Assembly (NCBI GenBank): GCA_037074705.1
Contig: CM073590.1
Coordinates: 178,575,246-178,639,245, forward strand
Source of the DNA: Zhengitettix transpicula
Taxonomy: Eukaryota > Arthropoda > Insecta > Orthoptera > Tetrigidae
Reading direction: 5' to 3'
Length of the DNA stretch: 64,000 nucleotides
Below the pieces are notes generated by a model. It was not told the DNA's origin. It saw only the letters and a program-made list of their open reading frames with translations, and made no database searches. Made by a program: the position numbers and the translations under genes. This document shows positions 37,501 to 49,700 of the stretch, one piece after another; position 1 is the stretch's first letter, and each line of letters starts with the position of its first letter.

Positions 37501-40500
37501 TTGGAAGATGTAATATAAGACACTTTGCAAACAGAAAAACTGGAAAACATGAAACAGGAGATGAAATGGAATAGATTAGATTTGCTAGGTATGAGTGAAA
37601 TTGAAAGCGTAGATTATAAGTTTGTTTACTCAGGAGAAGAAAGGAGTGGCAGAAATAGTGTGGGAATACTAATAAGACAAAAATTGAAAAACAACGCAAA
37701 GAATGTGAAATATAGTGATGGAAGATATGACAATAAGAATGAATGGGAGTATGAAAGTTGTGGTGATAATACAGGTGCAAACCTCTCAGCATAGAGAAGA
37801 AGACGTAGAAGAATGCTATGGGAATATTGAAAAAGAGAAGAGAGGTGCATGTGTTATAATTGTGGGAGACTGGAACACTGTGGTGGGTGAAGGAAGGGAA
37901 GAAGATACAGTAGGAAAATTCAGATTTAGGGGAAATAAATAAAATGAAAGACTAGTTAGCTAATGTAAAGAAAATTTGGTTGGAAACACACTATCACAGA
38001 AAAATCATAGAAGAAGATGTTATTCATGGGTATCCAGTGTAAATGGGGAAATGTATCAGATAGACTCTATGATTATGCAAAAGAGGCCTAGGAATTGCCT
38101 AAAGAATGCTAAAGCTTACTCAGAAGCAAACATAAATTCCACCCACAACCTTGTATTGGAAGAAATAAAAGTGAGATTATAAAGGTTGTGGCGAAGTAAA
38201 CCAAAGGAAGATTAAACTTTGTGACACTTAAGGAGGTGGGTAAGGTGCCAAAAATTGATGAGAAGTTATGGAAAAATTGGATAAAGATATATCCGAAGAA
38301 TGTGTTAATGAAAAATCGTTAAAAATTAGGAAAGACTTGCGGAAGCTGCAAGAGAAGTTTTAGGAATTAAAGAGTCCAGACACAGTCGAAAATATGTTGG
38401 AAAAGATGGATGGTTGGAGAAAGTGGAAAAATGTAAGAAATTATTAAGAAAAAAAGAGTTACAGAGCTCTAAATAAAACAAGTAAGAGAAATATGGATGA
38501 AAGAAAAATGTGATAAAATAGAGTAAATGGAAAAAGAGGGAAAGTATGAAATGATGTACAAATCAGCTAGGGAGATATTTTTTGAAAGAAAAATAAGGAA
38601 AAATAACATAGAAATAGAAAGAATGGATGGCATAATAGCAGAGGAAACAAGAGGTATTGAGTAGAGGGAAAGAATATGTTGAAAGTCTGTATAAAGAAGA
38701 TCGAAGACCAAGTGAAAGCTTGATGTAAAAGGAGAAGTGTGTATTATAGGATGAAAAAGAATATGGTATGGTATCTTGATAGAAGAAATAGAAAATAGAA
38801 AAGGTAATAATGGAAATGAAGAATAGGAAGGCATATGGAATTGATAATCTGCCTGCAGACTGGATAGAGAGATTGGAGAAGAACAGTTTGTATTCAAGAA
38901 AGGAAAAGGCACACGAGTCACTATTGGCTTATTAAGAACCATAGGGGAGAGATATAATGAGAAAAGTAGATAAATATATGCTGTTTTTATTGATTTAGAA
39001 AAAAAAACTGATGGACATTTTGATGAGGAAAGGGAGAAGACTGATATAAATTTGAACTTGAAACTGAAAGTAAGGATTATAATTGGAAATTAAATGTCAC
39101 AAGAAAGTAGCATTGGAAAGGGACTTAGGCAACATATACTTAGGAGAGATCATAGGGAAATGCTTAGATGGAAAAAGGGTAATATGTGTTGGTGGAAAGA
39201 GAATAGAATGTATAAGATTTGCTGATGACATGGTATTGTTAGCAGAATGTGAAAGAATGACAAACAAAATGCTGAAAGATTTAAATTGTGTGTGTGAGGA
39301 ATGTGGCATGAAAATAAACACTTAAAATACAAAGAGCATGGTGTTTAGAAAAGGAAGAAAACAGACATGGACAAGTATTTATCAGCCAAGTAAGTTACTT
39401 TAATTATTTGGGAAATATAATTATTGAAGACTTGAGATGACATCAGGAGATTAAATCATATATTGCCATAGAGAAGAAAGCATTTAATAGAAAAAAGAAG
39501 TTATTATGTGTCAAACTAGAAAAAGGAGCGAGAAAAAGATTAGACTATTGCTTTGTAGTTTAGTACTATATGGAGTGGAGACGTGGACGTAAAGAAAAGA
39601 GGATGAAAAAAGGTTGGAAGCTTTTGAGATGTAGATGTGCAGAAGGATGGAAAGGGTAAGATGGATGGAAACAGTGACAAATGAAGAGGTATTGAAAAGG
39701 TTTGGTGAGAGAAGAAGACTGCTGCAAATTATAAGAGAAAGGAAGAATAACTGGGTAGGGCACCTACTGAGATGGAGACCTACCAGACAAAAACATGCTT
39801 ATGATGACTATCAAATTATAAGTTTATATTTATTTAATATAATTTTATGAAACAAATTTTTTCAACACATGTTAAAATTAATTTTCTTCAAATTTTAGAA
39901 TAAAAAAAAATCAATGTCATTGAAGAAATTTTTATCACAAAAATCAATTATGAAGGTCTAATTTTTTCAACTATTATTATGATCACTTGATGAAGTCCCA
40001 AATTTGGGATGATCTGTTTTGTATTGATTTCAATGTCAATGTAGTCTCTATGAAGTGGATATTTGCCTTCTCCTATATAATACAAAAAAGTTTCATAAGT
40101 TCTATAATTTCTCTAGATTTTTTATAAATAATGTGTGATTCCTTAAGTTGTGATATTATCTTATACTTTAAATATCTATGAAGTTTATAAAAACATTTCA
40201 GATATATCATGAGAGCCTTGGCATTGACAATCTTCATTTAGGAAATGGACCTACAGTTACACTTCAGGAATTTCAGAGTTTTCTGAATCAGGAACAAAAG
40301 GATTCTTCTGGTGTAGATGAAAGGGAAGTTTCTCGGTTTATGAGAGAATATTTACAGGACTCTCAGAGGAATGTGCAGGAACCATTTTTTACTACAATAG
40401 AGGTATGATGGTTTCATGTAGTATTAATGTTTTCATAAAGTAAATATTTTATGTATTCTCAGCAACTATGCATTCCTTTTAGTTCTGAATATGGTCAATA

Positions 40501-43500
40501 ATAAAATTTGATAATATAGTTTGGGAAGCTGCAGTTGTTTGGAGAACATATCAACTATAAGAAATCTTCACGGTTGAATTAATATCTAATTAATATCATA
40601 AAATATTATTTCCATAACTTTCTTTTTTTAATAAATAAAATAAACTATACATGTGTTTGTGTGTATGTTCTGCATACAAATCTACACCCACAGTGCAATT
40701 TGACCAAATTTAATACACAACACTCGGGGGGGGGGGGGGGGCATGCAAATGGCTGATATTTGTATCAGATAATTATTTTTCATGGTCAATGAGATTGATA
40801 GTGTTACTCCCAATGTTTTTTGTGTATAATTTCAACCCCTTTTGTTATGTTAGGGGAGCACCCTTAGGGATGGGGGTGGAGGGACATTATATAAGAATAA
40901 TTCTGAAACAACCAAGATTGGAGTCAAATCTGGTGTTATGGATGTCACTGAGTTTAATTAAGACAACCCAGGCAACACTGGGCTCCCAGCTAGAATATAA
41001 TATATTTATAAGAATACGTTATTCAACCTTGTGTACAAGAGTTGTCTATGTTATGTCACATATGAGTTGAACAAAATGTGATAAGATTTTTTGGGAAGAA
41101 TAAATCTTTCACTGAATAAAACTGCAGCAAAGTTGATTATTAATTAGAGATATTTAACCTTAAATGAATGACTTATTTGGAAGGAGAAGTTCATATTATA
41201 TTTCATTTATACGACAAATAAGATAGATTTTTATTATCAAGTTATAACTTTCTACAATATAGCTCATAGAATCTTAGCATATATCCAAAATGAGAAATAA
41301 TAACACTGAAGGAATGAAATTGTTTGTTTTTATTTGGAGTAGAAATGATAATTGTATTGGAGTTTTACTCACGGGTTAATGTTATGGAACACATATTATC
41401 CTTGTTTGAGGAGCAGTTATTTGTCTTATAAGAATTTGAAAGAAATCGAATATTATTAATTGGTTTAAGTGTTATAGTGTTAAGTGTTTAAGTGTTATAA
41501 TTTGGCATAAGAAATTCAAGATAAAATAATTTTTTTTGCTATATAATACAGAAAAAGGGGCTCACAACATTGATTTATTATCTTTTTTATGAACATTTTT
41601 CTCCATTTTCCTCTTCATATTAAAAATTTACTTCATCCACTTAATACACTTAATCAACAGTCTTCATTCATCCATTTAATGTTCAGTATTAGCAAAACTG
41701 TAGTTGTGCTTTGCTTATTTTTCATCTTAAATTTTGTAAAAGTTTATTCAATTATTTTTAACATTTTTCCCAAATACTCCCTCTCTGTCAAATTGGCATT
41801 GCCATCTGCAGGTCATTGTATTGTATATTGATTAGTAATGAGTAAATATAGAAATGTATTACCAATACCTTATATACAGTGGAATGCATATTACCACATT
41901 CATCCACCTTTCCTATAAGCTGCTTAGAACATTGTTATCCAATAATTATTACATAGAATACCTTTCCTCGAAGTGTTTGTGTTTGACAGTACAAATATAT
42001 CTATTTTAACAAATATATAATAAAGTAGCCAATAAACAGATAAAATTAGGTCTTAAAATAAATGCCACAAATTTCTGAAATCCTTAGTTTCAGGTGTAAT
42101 ACATTGCAAGAGCCTTTAAGAACTACTCACAGCATAAACAAGGCTACAAAATCCATTACTGTTAAAGAAATTATTAATGAAATATGAGGCTTTTGGGTTT
42201 CTAGCCTGGTTTGTTCTGTGTGCCAGTTTTAAAGGATCATATGATTTTTTACTCTCAGAAAAACAATAAGAATTATGTAAACATAGTGTGGTATTTGTTT
42301 TATTACTTAATTATGTCTGTTTATCAGCTATTTCATTATATATTTTTTAATTTTATGTAACACAAACTTTTTATAATTTATATATTTTAAATAAATAAAT
42401 GGCCTTTAGTCAGAAAAAAATAATAATGTTAATTACAAAAATATATATTAAATGCATGGTGTTTTGTCGTTTTCCAGGACCTCATAAGGTCTGACATTAT
42501 TTATAATCTTGAATAAAATCCAATAGGTAAGGTTGTTTTTGCAATAAAATTTATAATTTCTATCTGACTAAAGGCTTTTTATTTATTTATAATATTATAA
42601 TAAAGTCTGATATAATAATTAGAGAAATAGCCAAATGTGAACAAAATTCAGTAATAATACCACCCAACGTTTATGGGATCCTTGTCCTTTTCATCAGGTG
42701 ATTGGAAAAAAATGAGAGCCAGGAGCGACTCAACTGCACAATTACAGTTGACAAGCTCAACAATCCCAGAAACGTTGTGTGGTATTTATATCATCACTTA
42801 ATTTTGTCTCCATTTAGCTGTTTCTCTATTTATTATATTTTATTAAGATGTATTATTCTTATTTCAAAGTCTGATATAATTTCTATATTTAATTTACCAT
42901 ATAAGTATATACTAGCAAATTGAATTGAATTGAATGTTTCTTTGTAATAATATGGAGCTTATTTAGTGAATATATTTTTCTCATATATATGTAAACAATT
43001 TTTTTACTTTGCATGTTAAACATTAAAACACACTATAAATTAGATATATTTAACTAAACAATTAATCAAGCAAATATAAATTCGAATTTCAGTTTATGGA
43101 TTTTCTGTTTTCAAAACAAAATGAAATATGGGATCATCGCTTTGATCATGTGGATCAAGATATGACAAAGCCCTTATCATATTATTGGATAGCATCTTCT
43201 CATAATACGTAAGTATCAAAGTATATATTTATTATTTACAAATCCTTTGAAATTACAAGGAATGACAACTATTTCAGTATGTTTGGCATGCACAAAAGAA
43301 TATTGGTAATTACTTTGTAGATGATAAAAATTAATATTTTCAATAATAATTGATTATTGTATAAATAAATGTTCACATAACAGACAAAATAATTACTAAA
43401 TTAACACTACACAATGTTTCTGCAGTCCTTGTTGCTTTCATCAGGTGATTAAACAATAATAATCACAAAAACAACACACTGCAAAAACTAGGTGATTAAC

Positions 43501-44734
43501 TCAAAATCGAAGCTTATGGCAATTGCAATTGTTTTTCAAATCACCTGACTTTTAACACAGGCAATTTTTATTTTTATTTCAATATTTCATTGTTTAAGAC
43601 CAAAGAATTTAATGAGGACAAATGTAAAATTACATCTGGATGTTGGTGCATGTGATACTAAAATATTCATATGAAATGTTTAATTAACTCTTGAATTGTA
43701 TGGTCATTTTAACAGAAATGTATAAAATGATTATTGTTTCAAATGGAAACAAATGTATATGAGCATTGTAGATACGTGAAAGGCTATGTAGTAATAGCTA
43801 TGTTCCCAAACAAACAAAAACAATTATTATGTGCCTTAATATTATGTTAATGATTATCTTTAAAGCCTTGTTTAAGTTTTTAAAACATCTACTTTGCATC
43901 AAAGTATTTTATTAGTGAATGCTCTGTTAGAATAATTGATCTTAGAACTTATGCAAGTTGAATTGGAAGTCAATTTTATTAGTCTTTATTATCAATTCAA
44001 CTTTTCCCTATTCCAAAGAATTTGTATTTGTACAAATTAATATTTTAAAAATAAAAGTGTATTGTTTCTTTAATTTCAGGTATCTGACAGGAGACCAGTT
44101 TTCTAGTGAATCATCAACAGAAGCTTATGTTCGCTGTCTTCGAATGGGTTGTCGATGTATTGAGTTGGATTGCTGGGATGGTCCAGATGGTATGCCTTTA
44201 ATATTTCATGGGCATACTCTAACAACAAAGATTAAATTCATTGATGTAATAAAGACTATTAAAGAACATGCTTTTGTTACATCACAGTGAGTAAATATTT
44301 AATTTTTTATACATTGTTTGCATTTATTTTATTTTTGTATTTTATTTTAAGATGCTTTCTTCAATTTTCATATTCTGTATTTTGTGACTTTCAAATGGAT
44401 ATTTTCATTCTTCTGACAGATATCTGAATAATTTGTAGTCTTCCTCTCCTCTTATAAAAACCCAATAAGACTGGCTAAATTAGCTTAGTCTGGGACTTGG
44501 CCTGGTTGCCGAGATGGTTAATGCGCTGGCGTACTGAGCAGAATACGTGGGTTCAAGTCCCACCCTGGCCAAATACTTTCAGTCTTTCCATCTTCTTCCT
44601 TTCCTCTCCTTATGCTATGCTTAGAACATATGCTTTTCTAAGTGCTTAATTCTATAATTCTACACCTGAGCATATGCTTTCACATAAAGTGTATTACAAC
44701 CTTCTTCCTATTTGTTTCTATTTTTCCTCCCTAT

Positions 44735-44776
<42 letters not shown>

Positions 44777-46174
44777 TTGCAATATTGGTATGGATAGGAC
44801 AGAGAGATAGGTTGTGGCTTACCTGAAAGTGAAGTGTGGCGTCACCATAAGGAACTGAAGGTATTTCTTCAAATTTTCAGAGGCTCTCAGCCTCCTTCTT
44901 CAGGAAGGAGTGTTACAACATTCCATGCACCAGCCGGCTGCAGACTGCAGAGTTTTGACTACCGCACGGCCGGTAGCCCATAAACAATTAACACCCCATA
45001 AGGCCACTAACTTTCTCTCTCAAGAAAAGGTTGTGGCATAGGAAAGGTTCGGATAGTGATCATATATGCTTGAACAGACAAATACACATTAACTTGCACA
45101 GACACACACACACACATGTATGCATACACATACATATATGAGCATGCTCATACATACTCACATGGTCTTGTGAAAGTGAGGATGGCACGTAGGAAGGGCC
45201 CTTACATGTTGTGGTTGATAAGGCACTACAGCGTTCCTTTATGGAATGTTTTGGCCTGTTCCACTACTGCTCTCCATTTCTTCCTATCTTGTACAACTTC
45301 TATCCAGTTGTTAACTTTCATCTGCTTGATGTCTTTGACTATCATCCCTCCACCTGTTTCTGGGTCTTCCCTTTTTCCTTGTTGTTAGAGGATTCCAATT
45401 GAAGATCTTTTTTACCACTCTGTCTTCATTCATTCAACATAGGTGTCCATACCATCCCAATCTCAAGGTTGTAATGTAATTTGTTTTGTTCTTATGTTTA
45501 ATAATCATGTCTATTTCAGCATTGTTTCTTATTCTCCACATATCCTTATCTACCTTAATGGGACCATATATTCTCCTTAATATTCTTTTCTCAAATCGCA
45601 TAAGCTTTTGTATATAATTGTTTTTAAGCATCCATGTATCCACTGCATATGTGACTATAGGTCTTATTATAGTCTGATATAATCTGAGTTTAGCACTTTT
45701 GGATATTAATTTGCTCTTAAATAGGTTTGTCCATTTATCATTACTTCAGCTAGTTCTCTGTTTTCTGCTGTGAATCTCATATATTTGGTTTTGTCTACAT
45801 TAACCTTTAAACCAAATTGTGCCGAGTTTTTTTCTATGTCTAGGAGGAAAGTTTCCATTGCTTTTTTTGGTTCTTGTGGTTATCAATAGGTCATTGGTGT
45901 ATGCGATAAATTGTTTTAATCTGTTTGTAATATTACCTCTATTGTCTGACTGAGACATTATTATATCTATAATCAGACTAAATAATGTCGCTGATAAAGA
46001 GTCCCCTTGTTTAACTCCAAAATCTACCTCAAATTCTTTGCTGGGATTATTATTTATTTTCACTCTTGCCTTTGTTTCTATCAACGTTAAACTTATTAAT
46101 TTTCTCAGTTTCTGTGGTATCTCATATTTAGTTAAACTTTCCATTATTTTGTCTCTTTGTATGGATATATATAC

Positions 46175-46234
<60 letters not shown>

Positions 46235-46647
46235 TCAAACTTGGATAGTGAGGAAGGATAGAAATAAATAGGAGAAAATAGGAGGATTGCGCTTTATTTG
46301 AATTCATATGCTCGGGCGAAGAATTACGCACATAGAAAAGCATATGTTCAAAGCAGAGAGAAGGATGGAAGAAGAAGGAAAGACTGAAAATATTTGACCC
46401 AGGCGGGACTTGAACCCACGTATTCTGCTTACGTGGGTTCAAGTCCCGCCTGGGTCAAATATTTTCAGTCTTTCCTTCTTCTTCCATCCTTCTCTCTGCT
46501 TTGAACATATGCTTTTCTATGTGCGTAATTCTTCGCCCGAGCATATGAATTCAAATAAAGCGCAATCCTCCTATTTTCTCCTATTTATTTCTATCCTTCC
46601 TCACTATCCAAGTTTGAATGTGAATTAATTCCTTAAATGGATCCTCC

Positions 46648-46702
<55 letters not shown>

Positions 46703-49700
46703 CATGTTCATAGCACTTCTCGAGGATCTGTCTTATTATAAAGATGTTGTCAATTTTGAATCTTTTTGGTTGGAACCCAGCTTGATAATCACTTATTTTC
46801 TTTTCAACAATTGTGGTCACTCCATTATTTAGAATAATTGTGAATATTTTATAGGCTATATTTAACAGTGAAATAGGTCGATAGTTTTTACACTCATATT
46901 TGTTCCATTTCTTAAAGACTGGGATTATTATTGCTTCATTCCATTGTTTGGGAAACTGGTGGTTTCTCCAGATTTCAAGAATTAGCCTGTGTATCTCTTT
47001 TTTTAGACTTCTTCCACCAAATCTAAATCATTCTGGTGGTAAATTGTTGGATCTGGCAGATTTGTGTTGTTTTAAATGGTTTATTATGTAGCAAATCTCG
47101 TTGAGCGATGGTTCTTCTATATCGTCATTTGTACCTTCCGTTTGTTCGTTAACTGTAATACATTTTTTTTTTATCTGGTGGATTAAATACTTCTTTGAAG
47201 AAATCTCTCCATCTTTTGAGTACTTGAAATTCTTGTGTTAGTATTTCTCCGCTTATGTCTTTGCATAGTCTGGTCCGATCATCTACCTTCTTCGTTTCTC
47301 TTATTCCGCCAAATAAATTCCTGGCTTCATTTTTCTTAAAGTTTTCTTCAATGTTTTTAATTTTTTTATTGATCCAATTTATTTTCTTGTTACAGCAAAT
47401 TCTGTTGGCTTTTAATCTTGCTTCTCTGTATCTTTCCTGACTGGCTCTAGTTTTAGTCTGTAAAGCTTTTCTTCTGAGATCATTTTTCTCCTGTACAGCT
47501 TCTTTACATTTTTGGTCCCACCATTTGTTCTTCCGTATTCTCTCTCTTTTCTCTAGAGTTATATTTGCCACTGTGGTTATTATGTCTAATATTTTTCCAG
47601 TCGTCATTTATATTGTTTAACAGTTATCGATTTTTTAACTTTTCTGACACCTGTAGTCTATAATGATCTGAGTCGTTTCCTTTTTTTTAATACATCCACA
47701 ACCATTCCATCTTGTTTCTTGCAATGCTACCATTGTTATTGTTGACTTCTCTATCTGGTCTATTAGTTCTTGAAGTTTCCCAGGTTATAACAGGGTTTTT
47801 ACATACCATGATCCTATGTTCAATTTCCATTGTCCTTGCTTGGTCTGTATCAATCCTAACTCTCCGAGGCTTCTTAGTAGAACATTTAGCAGTTAATGTT
47901 TTTTTACGGGTGATGAGGAGTTGGCCCAACCCCCAACTTGGAGGACCGGTGGACTAGTCTTAGTCTCTCTTCTACCCTTTGACCTGTCTGGTTGGGTGGC
48001 CCTACCACCTACCAGGAGCTTAAGTTCCCACCAGCATAGCTCTCAGGGTCATTGGAGCATGCAAACCTCCCCACCACAGTAAGGCGGTAGTCCATGGAGA
48101 GGTTTCTTACTTGTAAATTTATATATTTGTCATCTCTTTGGAATATAGTCATAATGGGAATTCTGAGGTGACAAGTGAATTTTCAGTACAAATTGTTTTC
48201 TGATTAGCTGTGAAGAAGATTTTTTAATGTTTTTTTTGAGAGAAATAATTAAAGGTGAAATTAAAATTTTGCATTTTCCTTTGTTGTATGTTAATCTCAT
48301 ATTGTAAAACATATTATCTTGTTTTCCTTGAGGTGTCCATGTAAAAGACCCTGAGATTCTATTGTATAAATTACATCAGTTTTGATTTGGTTTTGAATTG
48401 CAGTTAAATAATATTAATTAATTATTAGTAATACTATTACAATGTATATAAAAGGATAATGTGACACATTCAAAATATTTGTTATGAAGAATGTGTGGAT
48501 TATCTGCGAATGAATGGTGGATTTACTATGTGGGACAGATTCTGTAACTTAATTTTTTTTAGAGATACTGTCCTCCTTTCTTCAATAAGTTCTATACTTA
48601 TAATTCTTATTAAGTGTTCTTAACTTTTTGCCTTTTGTAAGCCAATGATATAAGCATATTTTATTTTATTTAAGGTTTCCTGTTATTCTTTCAATTGAAG
48701 ATAACTGTTCAGTTCCTCAGCAGCGTAAAATGGCTTTAACTATGTTGGAAGTATTTGGTGACATGCTTCTTGTACATCCAGTTGAGAAAAACGAAAATCA
48801 GTTGCCAAGTCCATATCAGCTGCGCCGAAAAATTTTAATAAAACATAAGAAGCTTCCAGAGGGTGTAGATGAGGATAGTTTTATGAGCAGAAATGATGAA
48901 GGTAACAGTATCAAAATAAATTGTTATAGTAAATTTTAATTACGTTTTTCACTATATTCACTACAAATTTTTGTATAAATTTTAAAATGTTTTATTTTCT
49001 TCACATTTCTGTCAGTGAACACTCAAAAGCAAGAAGGTACAATAATAAGTTTAGGCATACAATTATGAGTTTTCCTAAAACTATTCAAGATTTTTATATT
49101 TTTATTTTCCCTATTTGTTATTGATTCATGTTAACATATTTAATTTTTATGTATGCTTTTTCTTGCATATATATCTGAAATGTTCCGTCTTTCAGGCATG
49201 TTTCCTTTACTTTTTTTCATTTAAATATTTCTCAAAACCTTTTTCTTAATCAAAATTCCTGTATGAATTGATTAATTGTTTACTATCCATATATTTGTCT
49301 GAATGTTGATTATTGAACATTTATTGAACTATAATTTATTGAGGTGTAAAAATTGTTACTAATGTATCTTTTGCAAATAATAGGTTTGATAAGAATAAAA
49401 TACAATTTTGTATTGCTATCGCTACACTAGTTCAGATTTATAGATGACATCTTCATACTATAGACCCACAGGGCAGATGTCCTTTCAAATTTTCTGCAAA
49501 ATGTAAAAAAACACCAACTTTCCTGTTAATTTCACTTTTCTTAGAACTTGATATACATCTCAATTCAGGCTTAATGACGACGTCAGTCCATATTAAACCC
49601 ACAAACACTTAACAAAATGTTCACTTCACTAGTTGTCACCTAAATACACCAAACACTCACGTCCATACAGCTTAGCCCTTAACGGAGTTTGCATTTACTG

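Larger units (their letters stand above)
45185..48110 (-). mobile_element. LINE (endonuclease/reverse transcriptase type), interrupted and inactive
   Basis: In PLC gamma intron 7, minus strand. From 5' to 3': a start-region block at 48110-47690; a 152-codon open piece at 47607-47149 ([19 protein letters not shown]); RT fingers around 47100-46720 with [15 protein letters not shown] and a [11 protein letters not shown] end; an insertion of TA tracts and a palindrome (46700-46165); RT palm from 46160 ([19 protein letters not shown], then [12 protein letters not shown] and IAYTNDLLI, a changed catalytic box); and a C-terminal region at 45643-45185 ([11 protein letters not shown] and a terminal EQAK-like motif). 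RT motif A is missing at the insertion point. Confidence 0.8.

Noticed and set aside
37352..39763. Minus-strand ORFs over 37.2-39.8 kb
   Set aside because: Antisense shadows of the purine-rich LINE on the plus strand.
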